From Carboxylicivirga taeanensis (GTDB lineage Bacteria; Bacteroidota; Bacteroidia; Bacteroidales; Marinilabiliaceae), in contig NZ_JBPUSJ010000004.1 of NCBI RefSeq assembly GCF_051851475.1, positions 186,001 to 250,000 on the forward strand: a DNA stretch of 64,000 nucleotides, written 5' to 3'. The first letter of the stretch is position 1. Each line of letters begins with the position of its first letter. Positions 26,968-36,146 of the stretch are shown here, piece by piece. The notes under the pieces are model-generated. The model saw only the letters and a program-made list of their open reading frames with translations. It was not told the origin of the DNA and searched no databases. The translations under genes and the position numbers were made by a program.

Positions 26968-29640
26968 ATGAGAAATTTGCTTTTAGGCCTGATTGGACTG
27001 CTGTGCTGCTTGAGTACGGCAGCCAGTTATAATCCGGAATTTTCCACGGCTGGATTTTTCCAGTTACAGAATACAGGCCGTGAAGTCTATTCAATGAATG
27101 TTGCGTGGCGTTTTTATAAAGGAAGTAATAGCGAGGCCTACAAAAATAATTTTGATGACAGTAACTGGGAGGTAGTGGCACTGCCACACGGAATCGAATA
27201 TTTGCCAACGGAGGCCAGTGGGGGTATTAACTACCAGGGCGAAGTATGGTATCGGAAGCATTTCGAACCGGCCCCAGCGATCAAAGGGAAAAAACTGTTT
27301 TTGCACTTTGAAGGCATCATGGGCAAGTCAAAAGTATGGATAAACGGCCAGCTGGTGAAGAAGCATTTTGGTGGTTTCCTGCCTGTTATTGCCGATGTAA
27401 CCAACTACATTAACTGGGAGGGCGATAATGTTATTGCCGTGTTGGCCGACAACAGCAACGATCCCTTATATCCTCCGGGGAAACCTCAGGAAATGCTTGA
27501 CTTTGCCTACTTTGGAGGGATTTACCGCGATTGTTGGCTGGTAGCACACAATAACGTGTACGTTACAGACCCTAATTTTGAGGACGAGGTGGCTGGCGGA
27601 GGCCTGCTGGTAGCTTTTGATAAGGTGTCGGAGCAAAGTGCCGAATTGGTGCTTAAAGCGCATGTTCGCAATGAGCAGGCAGGTGCTTTTAGGGGAACCA
27701 TCGAGTACGAACTAAAGGATCGTGAAGGAAATCAAGTGATGGAATCAGCGGCCAAGTTGCGCCTTAAAGGGCGTAATGCCAAAAGCGTAAGCCTGACAGC
27801 CCATGTGACCGATCCAAAGCTTTGGTCACCCGATTCGCCGTTCCTGTACAATCTGTTAGTAAGGGTTAAAGACGAAAATGGTCAGGTGATTGATGGCTAC
27901 CGCAAGCGCATTGGTATCCGCAGCCTTGAGTTTAAAGGCGAGCAGGGCTTTTGGCTCAACGGTAAACCTTATCCACAACCACTGATTGGAGCGAATCGCC
28001 ATCAGGATTTCGCTATTCTGGGCAATGCACTGCCCAATAGTTTGCACTGGCGCGATGCCAAAAAATTGAGAGACGTAGGCTTAAAAGTCATCAGGAATGC
28101 CCATTATCCGCAAGATCCGGCTTTTATGGATGCCTGTGATGAATTGGGATTGTTTGTTATTGTGAACACACCCGGCTGGCAGTTCTGGAACGAAGATCCC
28201 ATCTTTGAAAAGCGCGTTTATCACGATATACGAAACATGGTTCGCCGCGACAGAAATCATGTGAGTGTTTGGTTGTGGGAGCCAATTTTAAATGAAACCT
28301 GGTATCCTGATTATTTTGCAAAAAACACCCGCAACATCGTTGAAGAGGAGTTTCCTTTTGATGGGTGCTACTGCGCGTGCGATGCGGAAGCCAAAGGGAA
28401 CGAACATTTCGATATCTTATTTGGCCATCCAACCAACGGCGATGATTTGGGCGGCGTAAAACATCTGGATCCAAATAAAACCTATTTTACACGTGAATGG
28501 GGCGATAATGTGGATGATTGGAACTCTCATAACTCACCCAGCCGTGTTAACAGAGCCTGGGGAGAGCAGGCCATGCTGATACAAGCGAAACATTATGCAA
28601 AGCCCGATTATAAGGCGACCAGCTTTGATGCGCTGTACCGCGCTAACCGACAGCATGTAGGAGGCTGCCTGTGGCACTCTTTTGATCACCAGAGGGGCTA
28701 TCATCCGGATCCGTTCTATGGAGGTATTATGGATGCATTTCGTCAGCCAAAGTATGCCTACGAACTATTTAAAGCACAGCGCTCTTCAGAGAGTAGCGAC
28801 CAGCTGGCAGAAAACGGACCGAGCGTTTTCATCGCCCATGAGATGACGCCTTTTTCGTCACCTGATGTGACTGTGTACTCAAACTGCGATGAGGTACGTC
28901 TGCAGGTATTCCAGGATGGGAAAGAGTATGTATATAAGAAAGAGGCAACTGGCGATGGCATCCCCAATCCGATAATCGTTTTTGAGGATGTGTATGATTT
29001 TATGGCCGATAAAGCATTGTCGCGTAAGAAGCGACAGAATGAAGTATTTATGCAGGCCGATGGATATATTAATGGCAATAAGGTATGCTCACACCGAATT
29101 ACACCGGCCAGAAGACCGCATAAGCTGGTGCTTTGGGTCGATGATGAAGGCGTTGAATTAACTGCAAACGGGTCAGATTGCGTGACTGTGGTGGCTGGTG
29201 TAGCTGATAAGAACGGAAACATCAAGCGTCTCAATAATTATTTTGTAAAACTTGAGGTAACGGGAGAAGGGCAGTTAATAGGCGATGCGTCCATAATGGC
29301 CAACCCTCGTCCGGTTGTGTGGGGAACAGCTCCGGCCTTGATTCAGTCCACAACAAAAGCGGGACTTATTAAAATTTCTGCCTCTGTATTAATGCCGGGA
29401 AGTCAAGTGCCTTTAAGTGCTGAGTTAGAGCTGACAAGTGTGGCATCTGCCAACAAGTTACTGTATAGCCAGCAGGAGTGGCAAGATCGTGCACAGACGA
29501 TGCGCCAGGAAACAACCACTAATCAGGCTGGCGATGACGAGCTGAAAAAGGAGTTGGAGCGTCTTAGAAAAGAGCTAAACGACCTGAAATTAAAGGAAGT
29601 GGAACGTCAGCAAGAGGCTTTTGGAGAAGGAGGAAAATAA
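26968..29640 (+). CDS. Second GH2 glycosidase with C-terminal coiled coil
   Basis: 890 residues with a signal peptide (about 1-20). A GH2 jelly roll (about 40-190), Ig-like domain and TIM barrel (about 320-610) are clear. Acid/base Glu443 is in EPILNETWYP and the likely nucleophile is Glu510 in FTREWGDN. Unlike the gene at 18596 it lacks the Bgal_small_N domain. It carries an immunoglobulin-like region and ends in a highly charged heptad stretch (ELKKELERLRKELNDLKLKE, about 857-878), predicted to form a coiled coil. The substrate is probably a beta-galactoside or a related sugar. The coding region abuts the next ATG (TAA at 29638-29640, ATG at 29641), so the two are translationally coupled. 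Confidence 0.9.
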   Translation: MRNLLLGLIGLLCCLSTAASYNPEFSTAGFFQLQNTGREVYSMNVAWRFYKGSNSEAYKNNFDDSNWEVVALPHGIEYLPTEASGGINYQGEVWYRKHFEPAPAIKGKKLFLHFEGIMGKSKVWINGQLVKKHFGGFLPVIADVTNYINWEGDNVIAVLADNSNDPLYPPGKPQEMLDFAYFGGIYRDCWLVAHNNVYVTDPNFEDEVAGGGLLVAFDKVSEQSAELVLKAHVRNEQAGAFRGTIEYELKDREGNQVMESAAKLRLKGRNAKSVSLTAHVTDPKLWSPDSPFLYNLLVRVKDENGQVIDGYRKRIGIRSLEFKGEQGFWLNGKPYPQPLIGANRHQDFAILGNALPNSLHWRDAKKLRDVGLKVIRNAHYPQDPAFMDACDELGLFVIVNTPGWQFWNEDPIFEKRVYHDIRNMVRRDRNHVSVWLWEPILNETWYPDYFAKNTRNIVEEEFPFDGCYCACDAEAKGNEHFDILFGHPTNGDDLGGVKHLDPNKTYFTREWGDNVDDWNSHNSPSRVNRAWGEQAMLIQAKHYAKPDYKATSFDALYRANRQHVGGCLWHSFDHQRGYHPDPFYGGIMDAFRQPKYAYELFKAQRSSESSDQLAENGPSVFIAHEMTPFSSPDVTVYSNCDEVRLQVFQDGKEYVYKKEATGDGIPNPIIVFEDVYDFMADKALSRKKRQNEVFMQADGYINGNKVCSHRITPARRPHKLVLWVDDEGVELTANGSDCVTVVAGVADKNGNIKRLNNYFVKLEVTGEGQLIGDASIMANPRPVVWGTAPALIQSTTKAGLIKISASVLMPGSQVPLSAELELTSVASANKLLYSQQEWQDRAQTMRQETTTNQAGDDELKKELERLRKELNDLKLKEVERQQEAFGEGGK

Positions 29641-31956
29641 ATGAATAAAGGAGATATGAAGCAGTTTTGTTTAAGCCTGGTACTTCTGGCTTTCTTTACG
29701 CTTGCTGCAGTGGGACAGCAAAAGGGGACAATCATCCCACAACCCGTGTCTGTACAAATGGGCGAGGGGAATTTTGAAATTACGGAAAAAACGACCATCA
29801 GTTTTAATGCTGATCAGCCGGAGTTAGAGCAGGCTGCCCGTTTCTTTACTAAAGCCATTGAGAAAATTTCGGGTTACGACCTGAAGCTAAATAAAGGGCA
29901 GGCGCAAGACATCCAACTATCGCTGAGTAAAGCAGAATCTCTGGGGCAGGAAGGGTACCGTTTGCTGGTTACACCATCGCATATAGAGATAGTGGCCAAT
30001 GCAAAAGCAGGAATAATTTATGGGTTGCAATCGGTATTGCAAATGCTGCCGCCTATACGCACGAATGCTCCATTGGTATTACCAAGTTTGGAAATTGAGG
30101 ATTATCCAAGGTTTAAGTGGCGGGGAATGCATTTAGATGTAAGTCGTCATTTTTTTGGGCCCGAAGTGATTAAGGAATACATTGATTTAATGGCTTCGTA
30201 CAAAATGAATGTTTTCCACTGGCACCTGGTGGACGATACCGGTTGGCGCATTGAAATTAAACAATATCCTAAATTAACCGATATAGGTGCCTGGCGGGTA
30301 GATTATAATCATTTGCCCTGGACAGAGCGTCCGCAAGCTAAAGCCGGCCAAGTGCCTACTTATGGAGGCTATTACACTCAGGAGCAAGTTCGCGAGATCA
30401 TTGCCTATGCGTCAGAGCGGAATATTACAATTGTTCCGGAGATTGAAATGCCTGGTCACGTGGCTTCTGCCATTGCCTCGTATCCAGAGTTTTCGTGTAA
30501 CAAGCAAGCGCAGCTGCCGCTTACAGGAGGTAATTACGACAATATTTACTCCAATTATTGTGCTGGCGATGATGCAGTTTTCACCTTTCTTGAAAATATT
30601 TTAACGGAAGTCATTGACTTATTTCCATCAGAATACATACATATCGGTGGCGATGAGGTCAATAAAGAATCGTGGACGAAATGTGCCAGCTGTCAGAAGC
30701 GCATGAAAAGTGAAGGTTTGAAAGATGAGAATGAGCTGCAGAGCTACTTTATCAAACGCATCGAAAAATTCTTGGTCAGCAAAAATCGGAAACTGATTGG
30801 ATGGGATGAGATACTGGAAGGTGGTCTGGCTCCTCAGGCAACAGTGATGAGCTGGAGAGGCGAAAAAGGGGGCATCGAAGCTGCCAACATGGGGCATGAT
30901 GTGGTGATGACGCCAGGTAAACCCTGTTATTTCGATCACTATCAGGCGGGCCCCGCTGGGGAACCCCTGGCCATTGGCGGTTTCAACACTCTGAAAACCG
31001 TTTATGACTATGAACCGGTACCAGCTGAGTTGTCCCAAAAGAATGCCGGGCATGTGCTGGGAGCTCAGGCGAATGTATGGACGGAGTTTATAACCACCGT
31101 CGAACACCTCGAATACATGGTTTTACCACGTATGGCTGCATTGGCTGAGGTGGTGTGGACGCCACAGGAGAACAAGGATTGGAGCAGTTTTAATCAGCGC
31201 ATCCGCAAACAGTTTAAAGTGTATGAACAGAAAGGTTTAAACTACTGTGTAGGCAATGCTACGGTGGCCATTCAACCCGTTTCCGAAGGTGGTCAGTTAA
31301 CGGTTGAGCTATCAACCGAGCTGCCTGGTGCTGAAATTGTTTACACACTGGATGGTGAGGATCCAACAGTTGAGAGCCAAAAGTATACCGCCCCGCTGGT
31401 GATTGATGCTTCAGTGCAGCTCAAGGCTTCATCGGTGGTTAATGGCAAGGTGATGGGCATGGCGCCTAACAGCCAGTATTTTGTTATGCATGAAGCCATT
31501 GGTCATGCGGTAGAGTACAAGAACGCGTTCAGCTCTTCTTATAAAGCCGACGGGCCAAACTCACTAACAGATGGCGTGCGCGGAACAACAAATGTTGTGC
31601 AATATTGGCATGGTTTTAATGGGCAGGATGTGGAGGCCACCATCGATTTAGGCCAGGTAACGGACGTGAAGCGCATCACCTTGGGTTGCTTACAAAAATA
31701 CCGCGACTGGATTTTCATGCCACAGGAGGTGGTATTTGAAGTGTCGCTTGATGGGCGCCGGTTTAAAAAGGTTGGGACTATAAGTAATCCTATTGCTCCA
31801 TCCTCCGAAGAAGTTATTCATGATTTTACCATTGATCTAAATGCCAAACAAGCCCGTTACATCCGTGTAAAAGCCCAAAGCAATGTTTGTCCGCAAGGAC
31901 ATAATGGGGAAGGAAAACCGGCCTGGGTTTTTGTCGATGAACTCATAGTCGAATAA
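29641..31956 (+). CDS. GH20 beta-N-acetylhexosaminidase, last gene of the operon
   Basis: 771 residues; ATG 29656 (MKQFCLS) gives a tidier signal peptide than 29641. GH20 N-terminal domain (about 25-155), barrel (about 158-510) with catalytic Asp338-Glu339 in HIGGDEVNKESW, chitobiase C-terminal-like module (YTLDGEDPTVES) and an F5/8 C-like module with Trp/Cys-containing loops near the end (NVCPQGHNGEGK). It shares architecture with the GH20 at 1479, including the Gly-rich tail before a VDELI-like terminus. As the final enzyme it would remove beta-HexNAc exposed by desulfation and degalactosylation. A strong terminator follows. Confidence 0.95.
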   Translation: MNKGDMKQFCLSLVLLAFFTLAAVGQQKGTIIPQPVSVQMGEGNFEITEKTTISFNADQPELEQAARFFTKAIEKISGYDLKLNKGQAQDIQLSLSKAESLGQEGYRLLVTPSHIEIVANAKAGIIYGLQSVLQMLPPIRTNAPLVLPSLEIEDYPRFKWRGMHLDVSRHFFGPEVIKEYIDLMASYKMNVFHWHLVDDTGWRIEIKQYPKLTDIGAWRVDYNHLPWTERPQAKAGQVPTYGGYYTQEQVREIIAYASERNITIVPEIEMPGHVASAIASYPEFSCNKQAQLPLTGGNYDNIYSNYCAGDDAVFTFLENILTEVIDLFPSEYIHIGGDEVNKESWTKCASCQKRMKSEGLKDENELQSYFIKRIEKFLVSKNRKLIGWDEILEGGLAPQATVMSWRGEKGGIEAANMGHDVVMTPGKPCYFDHYQAGPAGEPLAIGGFNTLKTVYDYEPVPAELSQKNAGHVLGAQANVWTEFITTVEHLEYMVLPRMAALAEVVWTPQENKDWSSFNQRIRKQFKVYEQKGLNYCVGNATVAIQPVSEGGQLTVELSTELPGAEIVYTLDGEDPTVESQKYTAPLVIDASVQLKASSVVNGKVMGMAPNSQYFVMHEAIGHAVEYKNAFSSSYKADGPNSLTDGVRGTTNVVQYWHGFNGQDVEATIDLGQVTDVKRITLGCLQKYRDWIFMPQEVVFEVSLDGRRFKKVGTISNPIAPSSEEVIHDFTIDLNAKQARYIRVKAQSNVCPQGHNGEGKPAWVFVDELIVE

Positions 31957-32009
31957 GCTGTCTTTCTCAAAGGAGTTATTGACTCTAATTCAGACAGAAT
32001 AAATGATAA

Positions 32010-32057
32010 GCCAAAAAGCGACATTGCCAACCAGCGATGTCGCTTTTTGGCTTTTTT
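32010..32057 (+). terminator. Strong intrinsic terminator of the glycosidase operon
   Basis: Perfect 15-nt arms (32010-32024 and 32037-32051), a 12-nt loop and a run of six T. It ends the operon that starts at 18596. The rest of 31957-32304 holds no other gene I can support and must carry the promoter of the next operon. Confidence 0.9.
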
Positions 32058-32304
32058 GTTGTCCTGTTCTTACATCAGTTGCCCATAAAGCCCATATCAA
32101 AACTTCCTGCTAAGGCCTGTTACACCAGCATCTATTGAAGCTTAGGTATTATCCATTTAAACAGTGTTTAAGGGCAAGCCCTAACACACTATACCAGACA
32201 AGGCGGAGTGGGCAGAACGTAGCTTTCAACGATAGTTTATTGTGCATATCAATAATTTCTTTCATACCTTTAAGAGTGTACATAACAATCTAATACCTAT
32301 ACAT

Positions 32305-33369
32305 ATGATAAAAAACATTGCCGTAGTTGGTCTCGGAAAAGTAGGCTCTTTGGTGGCCATTCTTCTTAACAAGTCCTTTCAGGTGCACGGTTTCGATTCG
32401 CAGCCACTTACCAGCCCTTTCCCCTTGCAAAGTTCAATTATTGACATTTCCGATCACTCAGCTACCCTGGAGCAGCTTAAATCATTCGATGCTGTTGTTT
32501 CCTGCTTGCCATATAAGTACAATATCGTTATCGCGAAGGTGGCTCACCAACTTGGCATACATTATTTTGATTTAACCGAGGATATTAAAACATCAGTCGA
32601 AATACAGGCACTTGCCGAAACTTCAAAAGGAGTGATGGCGCCTCAATGTGGCCTGGCTCCCGGATACATTGCCATTGTGGGCTATGATCTCATCAAGAAG
32701 TTTACCCGGCTCAGAGACGTTGAGTTGCGTGTAGGAGCGCTGCCCAGGTATCCCAACGGGCTGTTAGGTTACTCCTTTAACTGGTCTCCGGCCGGTGTGA
32801 TCAATGAGTACATTGAAGATGCTGAAGTCATCGCCAACGGCAAGAGAAAATTTGTTTCGTCCTTAATGGGGCTTGAAACCATCAACATTGAGGGGCGCGA
32901 ATATGAGGCTTTTTACACGAGTGGCGGCCTGGGAACGCTCTGTAAAACCTTAGAGGGCAAGGTCGATACATTAAATTACAAGACAATACGGTATCCGGGA
33001 CATGCCCGGCTCATGCGGTTTTTAATCACAGAGCTTATTTTAAAGGATAAAAGAGACATTCTGGAAGAAGTGCTAACCATTGCCAAACCACCTGTTAACG
33101 AAGACATGGTGCATGTTTATGCGGCCGTTGAAGGTTGGCAAACCGATCGGCTCTTTCGGGAGGAGTTTTTCCAAACCTATCTGCCACAAACGATCGATGG
33201 CAAGGAGTACCGGGCAATATCCTGGACAACAGCAGCCAGTGTATGCAGTGTTGTTGAGCTGGTAAGTCAGGGGAAAACCGCTTTAAAAGGTTATTTGAAA
33301 CAAGAAGATATTAGTCTGGATGATTTTCTGTCAACAAGCTATGGACAGTATTATAAAAACCAAATGTAG
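32305..33369 (+). CDS. Saccharopine dehydrogenase-family protein, probable lysine 6-dehydrogenase or saccharopine reductase
   Basis: 355 residues from ATG 32305 (MIKNIAVVGLGKVG); an upstream ATG at 32242 would add a 21-residue tail with no homology signal and is disfavoured. A Rossmann nucleotide-binding motif GLGKVGS opens the protein, followed by the family's SCLPYKYN and GLAPGYIAIVG segments and the YTSGGLGTL catalytic-domain region. Family members act on lysine, saccharopine or related imines with NAD(P). The next two genes are DUF1338 and an ALDH7-like dehydrogenase, so the best reading is the first oxidative step of lysine breakdown to 2-aminoadipate semialdehyde. There is no fused lysine-ketoglutarate reductase domain, which favours a direct lysine 6-dehydrogenase. 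It is cytoplasmic. Confidence 0.82.
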   Translation: MIKNIAVVGLGKVGSLVAILLNKSFQVHGFDSQPLTSPFPLQSSIIDISDHSATLEQLKSFDAVVSCLPYKYNIVIAKVAHQLGIHYFDLTEDIKTSVEIQALAETSKGVMAPQCGLAPGYIAIVGYDLIKKFTRLRDVELRVGALPRYPNGLLGYSFNWSPAGVINEYIEDAEVIANGKRKFVSSLMGLETINIEGREYEAFYTSGGLGTLCKTLEGKVDTLNYKTIRYPGHARLMRFLITELILKDKRDILEEVLTIAKPPVNEDMVHVYAAVEGWQTDRLFREEFFQTYLPQTIDGKEYRAISWTTAASVCSVVELVSQGKTALKGYLKQEDISLDDFLSTSYGQYYKNQM

Positions 33370-33370
33370 C

Positions 33371-34270
33371 ATGGATACACTTAATCAAATACTGGAAGGA
33401 TTAATGACCCGTTATCAGCAGCGGGTGAGTGATGTTAAAAAAATTACTCAGGCTCTTAAGGAGCGGGGAATTATTCAAGAGTTGTCCGATATTGAAAACG
33501 ACCATATCGCTTTCAGGACAATTGGGGTGCCGCAGCTGGGGATTCAATCGCTGGAAAAAATATTTTTACACCATGGTTACCAGCCCAGAGACGATTATTA
33601 TTTTGAGCAGAAAAAAATCGATGCCCGCTGGTATGCACCGCCCGAAGATAGGTTGCCACGCATTTTCATAAGCGAACTGCGGGTGGATGATTTTCCTTCG
33701 TCCATTCAAAAGCTGATACACTCATTTACCGATGAAGTAAAAAGCGATCCGGTGGACGACTTGGATCTTAACGATGCCGCAAAGGTTGATGAATTTTTAC
33801 ACTCACCTCTTTGGCGCACACCAAGCTGGAATGAATTCAATACCTTGGCAGAGGTCAGTGAATATGCTTCGTGGACGATTTATAATAAGTACTACCTGAA
33901 CCATTTTACCATAAGTGTTCATAATTTGCCGGAGCCCTTTAATACCTTGGAAGAGTTTAATAAGCTGCTGTTGCATATTGGCATCAACTTAAACAATGCA
34001 GGTGGACTTATAAAAGTCAGTCGCGATGGGCTGCTGAAACAAAGCTCATCGGTTTCACAAATGATTGATGCCACCTTTGCGGGTAATGAGATTCATAAAA
34101 TATCTGGCAGTTATGTGGAATTTGCCGAACGAAAAATATTGCCCGAATTTACACACCTTCCTGCCGATAAAATTGGAAGAGCGCACAGGCGAGAAGGCTT
34201 TGAAACTGCCAATGCCGATAAAATTTTTGAAAGCACCTATTCCAGCCAAACACGTAAAAATGTGAACTGA
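33371..34270 (+). CDS. hglS: DUF1338 protein, 2-oxoadipate dioxygenase/decarboxylase (HglS-like)
   Basis: 300 residues from the ATG at 33371, one base after the previous stop. DUF1338 enzymes of the HglS type convert 2-oxoadipate to D-2-hydroxyglutarate with Fe(II) and O2. The candidate metal ligands His45 (NDHIAFRTIG), His178 (LNHFTISVHN) and Glu250 (YVEFAERK) and the substrate arginine Arg49, four residues after the first His, are all present in family order. This short form is smaller than the roughly 460-residue Pseudomonas enzyme but typical of compact DUF1338 proteins. The flanking dehydrogenase genes support a lysine pathway role. The function rests on motif recall plus context. Confidence 0.83.
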   Translation: MDTLNQILEGLMTRYQQRVSDVKKITQALKERGIIQELSDIENDHIAFRTIGVPQLGIQSLEKIFLHHGYQPRDDYYFEQKKIDARWYAPPEDRLPRIFISELRVDDFPSSIQKLIHSFTDEVKSDPVDDLDLNDAAKVDEFLHSPLWRTPSWNEFNTLAEVSEYASWTIYNKYYLNHFTISVHNLPEPFNTLEEFNKLLLHIGINLNNAGGLIKVSRDGLLKQSSSVSQMIDATFAGNEIHKISGSYVEFAERKILPEFTHLPADKIGRAHRREGFETANADKIFESTYSSQTRKNVN

Positions 34271-34414
34271 CGGTTTCAGTTTTAGCGATATCAGATTTCA
34301 AAAATATTGGTGTTGGTTACCAGGTTTCTTTTAATAAGGTTTTAAAAGACTGACACCTCCAAATGACATTAAAGGATACAGCAACGTATCCATTTACTTA
34401 AATTTTAAAAAAAT

Positions 34415-35944
34415 ATGCTGCAAAATATTCTTGATCATTTTCAAATAAATGGAGTTAACGAGGGCTCCTGGACGGGTCAACAGTCTGTAATCTCCAGCGG
34501 TTCACTTCTCGAAGTTCTGTCGCCCCATAATAATCAGCCCATTGCCTCCATTAAACTTACCGATAAACAGGCGTATCAAAAAGTAGTCGAAGAAGCACAG
34601 GGAGCTTTCTTGAAATGGCGTAATGTCCCGGCTCCAAAGCGCGGTGAAATTGTGCGGCAGTTTGGGCATAAACTCAGGGAAGAGAAAGAGATGCTGTCGA
34701 AACTGGTAGCTCACGAAATGGGGAAAAGCCTGCAGGAGAGTTATGGGGAAGTGCAGGAGATGATTGATATTTGTGATTTCGCAGTTGGCTTATCGCGTCA
34801 GCTTTATGGACTTACCATGCATAGCGAACGCCCGATGCACCGCATGTATGAGCAGTGGCATCCTTTGGGTGTTGTGGGCATTATATCGGCCTTTAATTTC
34901 CCGGTGGCAGTTTGGAGTTGGAACAGTGCCATAGCCTGGGTATGCGGGAATGTTTGTATCTGGAAAGCTTCAGAAAAAACGCCACTCACCGCTTTGGTAT
35001 GCCAAAAACTCATTGCCGAAATACTGGTAGCCAATCAGCTGCCTCAAGGTATTAGCTGCCTGATAAGCGGTGCCAGAGAAGTGGGAGAGTGGATGAGCGA
35101 GGATAATCGTTTGCCTTTAATTTCGGCCACCGGCTCGGTGCCGATGGGTAAGGCGGTTGGGCAAACTGTTGCCAAACGATTTGGTAAGTCGCTACTGGAG
35201 TTGGGGGGCAATAATGCCATGATCATTACCGAAAATGCGGATCTGAACATTGCCATTCCGGCCGCCTATTTTGGAGCCATTGGAACCAGCGGACAGCGCT
35301 GTACTTCCACCCGGCGCCTCATCGTTCACCGTTCTGTGCTGGAGGAGGTGATTAGCCGCTTAGTGAATGCTTATGCGCAAATTACTATTGGCGATCCTTT
35401 AGATGCTAAAACACATATGGGCCCGTTGGTCGACAAGCTGGCTGTGGAGAGCTATCTGGCTGGTATTGACGTGTGCAAGAAACTAGGCGGGCAGATGCTT
35501 GTGGAGGGCGGACGTTTGGAGGCCGACCACCTGAAAAACGGCTGCTATGTTACGCCATCCATTGCCTTGGTCGATGCCAGTTTTCCTAATCTTCAAAAGG
35601 AACTGTTTGCACCCTTGCTTTACATCATCGCTTATGATGATTTGAAAGAGGCGGTAAAAATTCAAAACGATGTACCACAAGGCTTATCATCGACCATTAT
35701 GACAACGAATATCCGCGAGGCCGAATACTTTTTGTCGCACAATGGAAGCGACTGTGGTATTGCCAATGTGAACATCGGCACATCAGGAGCTGAAATTGGC
35801 GGGGCTTTTGGCGGTGAGAAGGAAACAGGCGGCGGTCGGGAGAGCGGCAGTGATGCCTGGCGAAATTACATGCGCCGCCAAACGGTGACAATTAATTACT
35901 CAGATGAATTGCCATTATCTCAAGGCATCAAATTTGAACTTTGA
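34415..35944 (+). CDS. ALDH7-like aldehyde dehydrogenase, probable 2-aminoadipate 6-semialdehyde dehydrogenase
   Basis: 509 residues with a complete aldehyde dehydrogenase fold. Catalytic Cys296 lies in GTSGQRCTSTRR, general base Glu262 in LLELGGNNA, and the NAD-binding stretch FNFPVAVWSWN and a GGEKETGGGRESGSDAWRNY region are present. The last motif and the GQRCTS loop are typical of the ALDH7/antiquitin group, which oxidises 2-aminoadipate semialdehyde. It follows DUF1338 after 144 bp on the same strand and ends in its own terminator. With the dehydrogenase and HglS-like genes it can carry lysine to 2-aminoadipate. The aminotransferase needed to reach 2-oxoadipate is not in the window. Cytoplasmic. 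Confidence 0.88.
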   Translation: MLQNILDHFQINGVNEGSWTGQQSVISSGSLLEVLSPHNNQPIASIKLTDKQAYQKVVEEAQGAFLKWRNVPAPKRGEIVRQFGHKLREEKEMLSKLVAHEMGKSLQESYGEVQEMIDICDFAVGLSRQLYGLTMHSERPMHRMYEQWHPLGVVGIISAFNFPVAVWSWNSAIAWVCGNVCIWKASEKTPLTALVCQKLIAEILVANQLPQGISCLISGAREVGEWMSEDNRLPLISATGSVPMGKAVGQTVAKRFGKSLLELGGNNAMIITENADLNIAIPAAYFGAIGTSGQRCTSTRRLIVHRSVLEEVISRLVNAYAQITIGDPLDAKTHMGPLVDKLAVESYLAGIDVCKKLGGQMLVEGGRLEADHLKNGCYVTPSIALVDASFPNLQKELFAPLLYIIAYDDLKEAVKIQNDVPQGLSSTIMTTNIREAEYFLSHNGSDCGIANVNIGTSGAEIGGAFGGEKETGGGRESGSDAWRNYMRRQTVTINYSDELPLSQGIKFEL

Positions 35945-35965
35945 AACAGATAAAACAGCGTTTTG

Positions 35966-36030
35966 AAACCGCTAAGCACGCAAAAATGAATGGTATTTTC
36001 AGTTTTGCGTGTCTGGCGGTTTTGTTTTTT
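35966..36030 (+). terminator. Terminator of the lysine-degradation genes
   Basis: Long arms 35966-35985 and 36003-36022, with a short internal mismatch, followed by a T-rich tract to 36030. It lies 22 bp after the ALDH stop. Confidence 0.8.
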
Positions 36031-36146
36031 GAACACAACTCCCTTAGGCAAAGGGCTTTTCGCGTAGGCTGGCTTACAGATCAAACTGAGTAACAGCCGA
36101 TGTTTGATAGCCAATCCTGACGGCCCGGGCAACAATCTTTTTATGG

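Noticed and set aside
28758..29234. 158-codon minus-strand ORF inside the second GH2 gene
   Set aside because: Antisense to a well-supported gene; composition reflects the opposite strand.
30628..31107. 159-codon minus-strand ORF inside the GH20 gene
   Set aside because: It lies fully antisense to a conserved catalytic domain and shows no family motif.
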